Positions 53,704 to 61,432 of a DNA stretch of 64,000 bases are shown here, piece by piece. The translations under genes and the position numbers were made by a program. The DNA is from Gracilimonas tropica DSM 19535 (GTDB taxonomy: Bacteria > Bacteroidota > Rhodothermia > Balneolales > Balneolaceae). The notes beneath the pieces were generated by a model, which was not told the origin of the DNA, made no database searches, and was given only the letters and a program-made list of their open reading frames with translations. The first letter of the stretch is position 1, and every line of letters starts with the position of its first letter. The DNA lies in the NCBI RefSeq assembly GCF_000375425.1, contig NZ_AQXG01000004.1, forward strand, positions 1-64,000, in the 5' to 3' direction.

Positions 53704-54855
53704 ATGACTATTCAACTTATCACGGAGAATGAAGCCCTCCGGAAATTGTCTTCCGAATTGCTTCAAAAAAATGAATTCGCCATTGACCTTGAGTTTGACC
53801 GAAACCGGTATCGGTATGGATTCAACTTATGCCTGATGCAGATCTTTGACGGAACCCAATGTTATCTAATCGATCCACTGAGCCCTGATGTCAATATCGC
53901 GACTATCTTTGCTCCTATTGAAAGTGACAAGGTGCAGAAAGTAGTGTTTGCTTTCGGGGAAGACCTTCGCCTGCTGCATTCATTGGGATGTTTTCCCAAG
54001 AATCTGTTCGACCTTGATGTAGCCACCAGCTTGCTGAACTATGAACCTGCTTCACTGACAAATTTGATCAAAGAAGTGCTGAACATTACGGTCAACAGTT
54101 CCTCACAGCAAAGCAACTGGTACAAACGGCCACTTTCCGAAGATCAAAAACTGTATGCAGCTGACGATGTCTTATATCTTCTGGATTTTAAACATGCCAT
54201 CGATCAACAACTGGGACGTCAAGGATTGAGTGGCTGGGTTCAGCAGGAGAATGCCATTTTTGACCAGCTTGATTACAGCGATGAGGATCACAATACCCTC
54301 ATCAAAGAAAAGGATAAGAATGATATGACCATGTTTGAATGGCATATTTACAAGAAATTAATGGCTTTTTTTGATGAGGTGGCTAAGTCGTACAATAAAC
54401 CGGTGTATCATCTGGTAAATAAGAGATTGGTAGAATCATTGGCGCGAGATCCTGGGAAAATACAGCAGTGGAACAAACAAAAAGGGATCTATGGGAAGCT
54501 CAAGAATGAAGCTTTTAAAAAGCAGCTTAAGAAGATAGTTGATGAAGCAATTGAAGAGGCCGGTCAACAAAACCTTTCCAATTCCCGCAAAGCCTCACAC
54601 ACCATGAGCGGAGAAGAATATCGTGAGATGCGTCAACAACAAAGTCAGATCAGCCACCTTAAGCATACTTTGTTACAACCCATACAAGACAAGATCGCTG
54701 ACGATTACGGACACCATGCCAAGTCATTTATTTTGCCCAATCGACTGGCTAAGGATATTATTGCAGGAGAAGCTGAGCTGGTTCCCGATTATAAGGTGGA
54801 ACTGCTGCGTCGATATTCCCATGAATTAAATATTGATCTGACTGACTATATCTGA
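53704..54855 (+). CDS. RNase D-like 3'-5' exonuclease
   Basis: A 383-residue DEDD-type exonuclease related to RNase D. The N-terminal domain (~1-180) has FAIDLEFDR (Asp28, Glu30), the second acidic motif in AFGEDLRLLHSLG, and the DEDDy motif in YAADDVLYLLDF. Residues ~220-300 look like an HRDC-type helical domain, and the C-terminal part a second one (KVELLRRYSHELNIDLTDYI). It would trim tRNA or other RNA 3' ends. Confidence 0.87.
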   Translation: MTIQLITENEALRKLSSELLQKNEFAIDLEFDRNRYRYGFNLCLMQIFDGTQCYLIDPLSPDVNIATIFAPIESDKVQKVVFAFGEDLRLLHSLGCFPKNLFDLDVATSLLNYEPASLTNLIKEVLNITVNSSSQQSNWYKRPLSEDQKLYAADDVLYLLDFKHAIDQQLGRQGLSGWVQQENAIFDQLDYSDEDHNTLIKEKDKNDMTMFEWHIYKKLMAFFDEVAKSYNKPVYHLVNKRLVESLARDPGKIQQWNKQKGIYGKLKNEAFKKQLKKIVDEAIEEAGQQNLSNSRKASHTMSGEEYREMRQQQSQISHLKHTLLQPIQDKIADDYGHHAKSFILPNRLAKDIIAGEAELVPDYKVELLRRYSHELNIDLTDYI

Positions 54856-54873
54856 GTCCCGCTTTAAAGATAA

Positions 54874-55857
54874 TTACAGCTTATGCTTTCCGTCTGAAGC
54901 TACATTCTCAACTGTCCAGGTGATCTCTTCCTCAAATGGATGCTGACGAACTTCACAATGCTCCATATGGCACAAGCGACAGGAGAATTCCATACAAAAA
55001 TCACTGTGAATAAAGATCTCGATCCGTTCTCCAAACTTATTCGCGATCAGCTCTTCGATCTTATCCAATTCAGCATGAGCCTCTTTCACGGTAAGATACC
55101 AGGGCAGAGTCAAATGGCAATCCACATGCAAAATACTGCCGTACTTTATGATCCTGAGATTATGCAGATCGATCCATTTGGGGTCACGGTTTTCCTGCAA
55201 AAATGTGATCAGCTCTTCCAGCAAGTCCTCATCCGATTCATCCATAATGCCTGCTACCGCCTCCCTCAAAATTCGGTAGCCGGTTCTCATAATGATCAGA
55301 GCAAATAAAATGGCTACGGCTCCATCCAGCCAAAGTATATCGGTGAACCGAAGTAAGATAAGTCCGGCAATGATTCCGATGGTCGTATAGGTATCGGTTT
55401 GCAGATGTTTACCGCTTGCCTGAAGTGCGAGTGAATTATTTTTTTTGCCGGTATTTAAGGCCCACCATCCAAAAACATAATTTATCACCCCGGAAATTGC
55501 GATCAGAATGATACCCAAATCCAGTTTTTGAAGAGGTTCCGGATAGATGAAGCTCATCCCTGCTTCGTATATAATGTACAGTCCTGCGATGGTGATCAGC
55601 GTGCCTTCAATACCTGCCGAGATGAATTCGATCTTCCCATGGCCGTAAGGGTGATTGGCATCCCTGGGTTTGGCGGAAATGATGAGACTGTAAAGCCCCA
55701 CAAAGCCTGAGATCATATTCACGATACTCTCCAAGCCATCAGTTAGTACCGCCACGGAACCGGTCAGGTACCAAGCTACCATTTTGATCGCGAACAAGAT
55801 GACCGCTACCGTGAGAATGAATTTTTGTACGCGGATATTTTCTTTTCCTTTGGTCAT
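54874..55857 (-). CDS. cation diffusion facilitator with Cys-rich C-terminal tail
   Basis: A 327-residue CDF metal/proton antiporter. Six helices, with metal-site residues in LTDGLESIVNMI (helix 2) and KHLQTDTYTTIGII (helix 5) and the loop motif NHPYGHGKIEFIS. The C-terminal cytoplasmic domain (~210-290) is standard. After it comes a cluster, Cys-X4-Cys-X2-Cys-X4-Cys-X4-His (CMEFSCRLCHMEHCEVRQH), in the last ~45 residues. The tail has the look of a metal-binding module. Substrate metal (Zn, Co, Fe, Mn) is unknown. Confidence 0.87.
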   Translation of the reverse strand: MTKGKENIRVQKFILTVAVILFAIKMVAWYLTGSVAVLTDGLESIVNMISGFVGLYSLIISAKPRDANHPYGHGKIEFISAGIEGTLITIAGLYIIYEAGMSFIYPEPLQKLDLGIILIAISGVINYVFGWWALNTGKKNNSLALQASGKHLQTDTYTTIGIIAGLILLRFTDILWLDGAVAILFALIIMRTGYRILREAVAGIMDESDEDLLEELITFLQENRDPKWIDLHNLRIIKYGSILHVDCHLTLPWYLTVKEAHAELDKIEELIANKFGERIEIFIHSDFCMEFSCRLCHMEHCEVRQHPFEEEITWTVENVASDGKHKL

Positions 55858-55918
55858 AACTTCACTCTATAACCATCCTGAAAATCCGGTATTCTTCGGT
55901 ATAAAAGCAGCTCAATGC

Positions 55919-56536
55919 TCACTCACCAAACATGGTTTCGTAATCCTTGATAGAAGCTTCAATCACTTTAAAAGCGTGATTTTCATCGAAGATTCCTTCC
56001 ACATATACATCGTTGGTGGCCTTACCTGGAATAAGTTTATAAGTCCCAAAATAATGACGCAAGCGCTCCAGTAATACGGGCGGCAGGTCATTCACACTTT
56101 GGATATCGGTGTAATAGCTGTCATTATCGAGTACGGAAATGATCTTATCGTCGGCCTCTCCATGATCTACCATATGCAGTCCACCGATCACTCGCGCACT
56201 TAAAATGACCTCATTCCGGTCAATGGGCCTTTCACTAAGCACACAAATATCCAGCGGATCGCCGTCTCCTATCACATCCTGGCTGGAAAGGGCGCCTACT
56301 TCATCTCCGCAGTAGGTTCTGGGAATAAATCCATACAGGGATGGCGGCAACGAAGAACTTCGCTGCGGACGATCTACCCGCATATACCCCGTTTTCTTAT
56401 CCACTTCGTATTTTATGGTATCGAAAGGAGTAAGTTCTATAAAGGCATTTACTTTTTGGGGCTGTTCCGGGCCCACTTCGAGTCCGTGCCAGGGATGAGG
56501 CCTCCAGCGAAAGAAAGGATTGGGAAAGGTTGCCAT
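55919..56536 (-). CDS. ppa: inorganic pyrophosphatase
   Basis: Class I soluble pyrophosphatase, hydrolysing pyrophosphate from biosynthesis. The 205 residues contain [31 protein letters not shown] and the metal-binding signature [13 protein letters not shown] (DxDPxD). The extra N-terminal [20 protein letters not shown] matches the long form of some Bacteroidota. It starts 61 bp upstream of the CDF gene on the same strand. Confidence 0.92.
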   Translation of the reverse strand: MATFPNPFFRWRPHPWHGLEVGPEQPQKVNAFIELTPFDTIKYEVDKKTGYMRVDRPQRSSSLPPSLYGFIPRTYCGDEVGALSSQDVIGDGDPLDICVLSERPIDRNEVILSARVIGGLHMVDHGEADDKIISVLDNDSYYTDIQSVNDLPPVLLERLRHYFGTYKLIPGKATNDVYVEGIFDENHAFKVIEASIKDYETMFGE

Positions 56537-57170
56537 GATTTTAACCTGTGGGTAGTTGAAAATTCACCCAAAGGTAAAGGGATTGTCGGAGAGTTGCTTT
56601 GATGAACATTAAATAACGTCTGTTCAATATTATTGATGTGTCCTGTTGGCTTAAAATACAGAATGGAGAACCTTTGTTTACTTCAACAAATCAGGATATC
56701 ACACTCATAGACCAAAGAATACAATGGTTGTTATTGGTTGCTCACAGACCGGATTTATTTCTAACTGTTCCTTTTTTGTCGGTGAGTGGCGTTATTGCCT
56801 GTTGTAAATACCCTTTTGAAGCATCTCTAAAAGTGTGTTATCAAGTAGCTCATTAACGAGTTCAGATTATTAATATTAATGTCAGGAACTTTCTTCTCAC
56901 TATTCTTTGAACTGAGGTCATAAGTTCCATTTCTACTTGATCTGTCATCAACTATTCGGCTGTATTATCACTTTGCATTAAAAAAATATTTATTAATGCT
57001 TTCATATTAATTTAAAAATCTTATGTTACGGTTTCGGACATGGCAGGTTTTCAGCACTAACATTGGGGTATGCAGCTCTCTTTTATTACATAATCGGGAT
57101 AATCAAACCTTTCAATTTCTATGCAAAACAGATCTGCCATAGAAATCACAATTCTATAAATAGGAGTATA
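56537..57170. other. 634-bp non-coding region before the large T9SS gene
   Basis: No gene is supported. A plus-strand frame at 56638-56856 has no ribosome-binding site, no recognised domain and no family length. The AT-rich part (56860-57010) probably holds the promoter of the next gene. Nothing else is recognisable. Confidence 0.65.
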
Positions 57171-60100
57171 ATGATCTCACATTTACAAAAAGCATTGATG
57201 AGTTTTTTTGTAAGCGCTTTTCTAATGATAGCGTTTACGATAAGCTCTCAAGCACAACAACTAAATACTACATGGGAACGCACGGCTCGTACCGGTGCTG
57301 CTGAAGCAGCCCCCAGTTGGTTTTCGGCTGGTTATGTTCGGGGTATAGCTCAAGGCACAGTTAACGGGAACGTTCGTGTTTATGCCGCCGACAGAACAAA
57401 TAGCACCATTAGGGTATTGGATGCAGAAACCGGCGCTGATGTAACCCTCACCACTGCATTCGACTTATCTCAAGTTGCCGGTGGAACTTATCCCATGAAT
57501 GATATCGAAATCTCAGATGACGGTGTTATTTTCTTAGGCAACTTGACGGTTGATGCAGAAGCATCGCCTTTCAGGTTGTATTGGTGGACCTCTGAAGGAG
57601 GAAGTTTTGCAGACTCTCTAACACTGTCTGTACCGGGTAGATTAGGAGATAAATTTACCGTCATTGGTTCAGTCACAGACAACACAGTTGAAATTTGGAT
57701 GCCTGCAGCCGGTTCTGACCCGGGCATAGTTTACGTAGCTACCACAACCGATCAAGGAGCAAGCTGGGATATCGAGACCATTACCTTATCAGGAACCGTT
57801 TCTAACATTGCTTCCAACGCGGATGCTGCTCCAATTGCATTAGGTCGTGAGTCTGACTTCTATGTGGGAGGAAATGGAATGTCTCCAGCACGTTTTGATA
57901 AAGACGGAGTCTATATTGAAAATAGTTTAATATCCGGTTCGTCAAGAAATGGAATGCAAGCTTTTTCTGCTAATGGCACTGATCATTTGGCTGTTTATTC
58001 ATACAGGCCTGACGGTGTAAATACCGGAAATAAAACAGGACAGGTGTACGTGTATGACATTTCGGATGCAGCCAACCCAACTATTGTAGGGGAGTCTCCT
58101 CTGATGGGAGATGACGCCGACACCTACAGCTCAATACACGGTGAAGCAGAAGTTTCTGTCAATGAAGATGGAACCTATAATGTGTATTCACTTGAAGGGG
58201 TTAATGGACTGGCTTTATTTACCAATGCAGAACCTCCTTATTATGATGATCCCTCAAATCTATTCTTCTCTGAGTACATTGAAGGTTCAAGCAACAATAA
58301 AGCACTTGAAATTACTAACAACACGGATTCCACCGTTTATTTAAGTAATTACCAAATTGCTCAGTCAAATAACGGTGATGACTGGGAGTATTATTTCTCT
58401 TTTGCTGAAGGTGCATCTATCGCAGCCGGAGAGACTTATGTACTTATTACCGATCAGGTAGAGTCGACTCTGTTTGCAGCTGAAGATGCTGATGAAGTTC
58501 TGGGATATCCAAGTCCTATTCATTTTAATGGAAACGATGCCCGAGCCATCATCCATATTGATGCTGAAACCGGTGACACTACTTTTACCGATATTTTCGG
58601 GGATCCCAACAGTAGCTCAGACTGGGATGTAGCCGGTGTTTATGAAGCATCTACCGGATATACACTGCAAAGGAAACCAACTGTAACCGAAGGTAATACT
58701 ACCGTTTTAGGTTCTTTTGGTACCAATTATGATGACAGTGAGTGGATTGTTAAAAGTGAAAATGTGTTTAACAACCTTGGCCTTGCTACAGAAGCAATGG
58801 GTGCTTTATCCGGCGATTACTTCATTCCTCAGCGAAGCACAGATGCGGAAGGTTTTATTTCTCTTCACCAAGCGTTTCACTACGTAAATACTGAAGGTCT
58901 TACGGCCAATTCTAATTTAATGATCACAGCTGATCTGGATGAATCTTTTGATTCCTTGACCATCGATCGTGATGATCTAACCGAATCCACCGCACTTACC
59001 ATCAAACCTGCTGCAGGTGTTTCACCAACTGTAGAAGTACAAGGCGGTCCCGGCGGTGATGGAATATGGATCAAAGGAACCGACTATGTGACTATCGATG
59101 GTTCGAATGAACCGGGCGGAAGCACGCGTGACTTAACTCTCACAAGCTCTGATACCACTTTCTCTGCAATGATTTATGCCAACGAAAGCATGAACACAAC
59201 CATTGCGAATACCAATATCACCTATACAGGTGGAGATGGTGCCTCAGCTATTGTAGCAGACGGTGGAGCGGCAAGTACCGAAAATCTGACCGTTCACAAT
59301 AACGTGATTGGTTCTGTTAACGGTGATTTTGATAATGGAGTAGGCTCTTGGGGAACAAGCTCATTTCCTGCTATGAATACTACCGTTTCCGGAAATGAGA
59401 TCTACGCTTCTTACAGAGGTATCACAACCTGGTACAGTAACGGTAACGAATTTATTGGCAATAAGATCATCGTATCTAGTCCTGCTGAAAACAAAAGTCG
59501 CTATGCCGGTATTTATCTGGCCATAAATTTGGGAACCACCAACATTATTGGAAATGAGATCTCAGGACTTTCAGTAAATCGAACTGCCGCGGCAGGAGCC
59601 GGTTATTCAGCTGGAGTTTTATTTAACGCCTCTATTGGTACGGTAAATGTTATCAACAATACCATTTCGGCAGAAAACTTCAACAATGCCGGAGATGCAA
59701 GTGGAAATAACGTATTTGGAATTGCTTTTGACAACGCAGCTGGTAATTCAACAAATGCGATCTACCATAATACGGTACTCATCAGTTCAAGTGATGAAAC
59801 AGGCATCCATGCCGCATTCGGATCTCAGGGGCAGACAAGTACCGGTCAGATATGGGACTTAAAAAATAACATCTTCTCCGTTGAACAAGATGCTGATAAT
59901 GCCCACGCTATTTACTGGCCTATTGCGAGTGCTGATAACTTAGAAGCCGATTACAACAACTATTACGTAAGTGGCTCTTCTGCCAACCTTGGTTATTTTA
60001 ATGCATCGGCAACCGTTGCTTTAAGTAACTGGCAAACAGCGTCAGGAAATGACATGAATACTACCAATGTATCCGTAGAGTTTACCTCTGATACTGACTT

Positions 60101-60914
60101 ACGTCTTGCAGGAGCTTCTGTAGGAGATGAAGATCTCGCAGGTATTCCATTGGCCACCGTTACGGATGATATCGATGGCAACGAAAGAAGTGCTACGGCT
60201 CCGTACAAAGGTGCTTTTGAAGCTGATGTAGCTTTAAGTGCTCCCGAAGCGCCTCAGATCGGTGCTTTTGCACTAACATCACCTGCTGATGATTTCGACT
60301 TGGCTCTTACCGGTGATTCAACTACCGTATTTGAATTTTCCTGGGCTGCACCAACAGCGAACATGGAAGTTCAATACACCTTCCATTTGGATTCTGTAAA
60401 TGGTGACTTCTCATCTCCATTATTCAGTGCCCCCTCTGATAGCAATGGATTTAAAACAACATCAACACCTACATACGCTGACATCGATTCTGTAATGGCA
60501 GAACTTGGTGTTGCAACCGGTGGATCTATTGACTTGAAATGGACTGTAACTGCAACAGCTGAAGACAGTACCAGATTTGCTGATGCAGCACACACCATTT
60601 CGATCTCAAGGTTGTTAGGAGTCTCAAACGAAGAGGTTTCTGAAACCCCGAAAGAGTTCTCTCTGTCACAAAACTATCCGAACCCATTTAACCCAACATC
60701 ATATATTCAGTTTACACTTCCGCAGACTGCTGAAGTAAGACTTGAAGTATTTAATATTACCGGGCAATTGGTTTCAACCCTGGTTAGTGGGAAGATGAGT
60801 GCCGGAGAACATACCGTACAATTCAATGCCGGTAACCTTGCGAGTGGTGTTTATATCTATCGCATCAGAGCTGGTAACTTTGTACAAACCAAGAAAATGA
60901 CGCTGATCAAGTAA
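57171..60914 (+). CDS. large T9SS-exported lamin-tail/beta-helix protein
   Basis: A 1247-residue secreted protein from the ATG at 57171, chosen because AGGAG stands 7 bases upstream and a signal peptide follows (MISHLQKALMSFFVSAFLMI...SQAQ). About 30-350 is beta-propeller-like (RVYAADRTNSTIRVLDAETG). About 360-535 is a lamin-tail domain (LFFSEYIEGSSNNKALEITN, YVLITDQVESTLFA). About 560-1000 is a parallel beta-helix-like region with short Asn-rich repeats. An Ig-like part follows. The last ~85 residues are a T9SS type A sorting domain (QNYPNPFNPTSYIQFTLP, GVYIYRIRAG). Probably a surface or extracellular protein; role unknown. Confidence 0.85.
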   Translation: MISHLQKALMSFFVSAFLMIAFTISSQAQQLNTTWERTARTGAAEAAPSWFSAGYVRGIAQGTVNGNVRVYAADRTNSTIRVLDAETGADVTLTTAFDLSQVAGGTYPMNDIEISDDGVIFLGNLTVDAEASPFRLYWWTSEGGSFADSLTLSVPGRLGDKFTVIGSVTDNTVEIWMPAAGSDPGIVYVATTTDQGASWDIETITLSGTVSNIASNADAAPIALGRESDFYVGGNGMSPARFDKDGVYIENSLISGSSRNGMQAFSANGTDHLAVYSYRPDGVNTGNKTGQVYVYDISDAANPTIVGESPLMGDDADTYSSIHGEAEVSVNEDGTYNVYSLEGVNGLALFTNAEPPYYDDPSNLFFSEYIEGSSNNKALEITNNTDSTVYLSNYQIAQSNNGDDWEYYFSFAEGASIAAGETYVLITDQVESTLFAAEDADEVLGYPSPIHFNGNDARAIIHIDAETGDTTFTDIFGDPNSSSDWDVAGVYEASTGYTLQRKPTVTEGNTTVLGSFGTNYDDSEWIVKSENVFNNLGLATEAMGALSGDYFIPQRSTDAEGFISLHQAFHYVNTEGLTANSNLMITADLDESFDSLTIDRDDLTESTALTIKPAAGVSPTVEVQGGPGGDGIWIKGTDYVTIDGSNEPGGSTRDLTLTSSDTTFSAMIYANESMNTTIANTNITYTGGDGASAIVADGGAASTENLTVHNNVIGSVNGDFDNGVGSWGTSSFPAMNTTVSGNEIYASYRGITTWYSNGNEFIGNKIIVSSPAENKSRYAGIYLAINLGTTNIIGNEISGLSVNRTAAAGAGYSAGVLFNASIGTVNVINNTISAENFNNAGDASGNNVFGIAFDNAAGNSTNAIYHNTVLISSSDETGIHAAFGSQGQTSTGQIWDLKNNIFSVEQDADNAHAIYWPIASADNLEADYNNYYVSGSSANLGYFNASATVALSNWQTASGNDMNTTNVSVEFTSDTDLRLAGASVGDEDLAGIPLATVTDDIDGNERSATAPYKGAFEADVALSAPEAPQIGAFALTSPADDFDLALTGDSTTVFEFSWAAPTANMEVQYTFHLDSVNGDFSSPLFSAPSDSNGFKTTSTPTYADIDSVMAELGVATGGSIDLKWTVTATAEDSTRFADAAHTISISRLLGVSNEEVSETPKEFSLSQNYPNPFNPTSYIQFTLPQTAEVRLEVFNITGQLVSTLVSGKMSAGEHTVQFNAGNLASGVYIYRIRAGNFVQTKKMTLIK

Positions 60915-60934
60915 GATCAAAATCAAACAGTTCC

Positions 60935-60968
60935 AAAAGCCCGCCTTTTAAACAAGGCGGGCTTTTTT
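60935..60968 (+). terminator. intrinsic terminator of the large T9SS gene
   Basis: AAAAGCCCGCCTT-TTAAAC-AAGGCGGGCTTTTTT: 13-bp stem and T-run, 20 bases past the stop codon. Confidence 0.9.
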
Positions 60969-61293
60969 ATTGGATTGAAGATCTGAGGATTTATTTCAAA
61001 CAGTTCCTAAGTACGGCTCGGGAAATTTGGAGGTCTTTTTAAATATTTAATGTCAGATTCCCAACCGGCCGTGTGAAATAAGCATAAGAGATCCTTTAAG
61101 TCTTGAACAAAGCGAATACTTAAAAGAAACAGCAGTTCAAGTCTTCAGACTTGATTGAAGCTATGCTAAAACTGTGGCTAACACTCTTAAATCACCGCTC
61201 GGAAAAATGTGCATTCCTTTTTGAATATTTGAGCTCGCTAAAGACTTAAGAGATCCTGGTAAATTTAGTAGCCAAGGACAAAGCCATCCAAAC
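60969..61293. other. non-coding region with degenerate short repeats
   Basis: No gene is supported. TAAGAGATCCT occurs at 61085-61095 and 61247-61257, AAGTCTTCAGACTT is a palindrome at 61139-61152, and ATTCCCAACCGGCC near 61058 resembles part of other dispersed repeats. Otherwise nothing recognisable. Confidence 0.5.
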
Positions 61294-61330
61294 AAAAAAC
61301 CCCGATCAGCTACTCACTAATCAGGGTTTT
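61294..61330 (-). terminator. intrinsic terminator of nrdJ
   Basis: On the minus strand AAAACCCTGAT...GATCGGGGTTTTTT gives an 11-bp stem with one G-T pair and a T-run, about 100 bases after the nrdJ stop. Confidence 0.75.
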
Positions 61331-61366
61331 ATCCTGTTCTCCATGAAAGTTCTTTACCGGCCCGGT

Positions 61367-61410
61367 GGGACCGGCGGTCCCGGCATGCATTCCCAACCGG
61401 TGGTTGGGAA
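61367..61410. repeat. two hairpins between nrdJ stop and its terminator
   Basis: GGGACC-GGC-GGTCCC (61367-61381) and TTCCCAACC-GGT-GGTTGGGAA (61390-61410), both with perfect arms. The second resembles the CCCAAG...CTTGGG hairpins at 13134 and 13221 in architecture, with a different stem sequence. Confidence 0.55.
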
Positions 61411-61432
61411 CGAGCCTGAAACCATTACACTA

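Noticed and set aside
56638..56856. Plus-strand 72-residue frame before the large T9SS gene
   Set aside because: No ribosome-binding site, no recognisable domain and a composition typical of AT-rich spacer. Kept only as a remote possibility.
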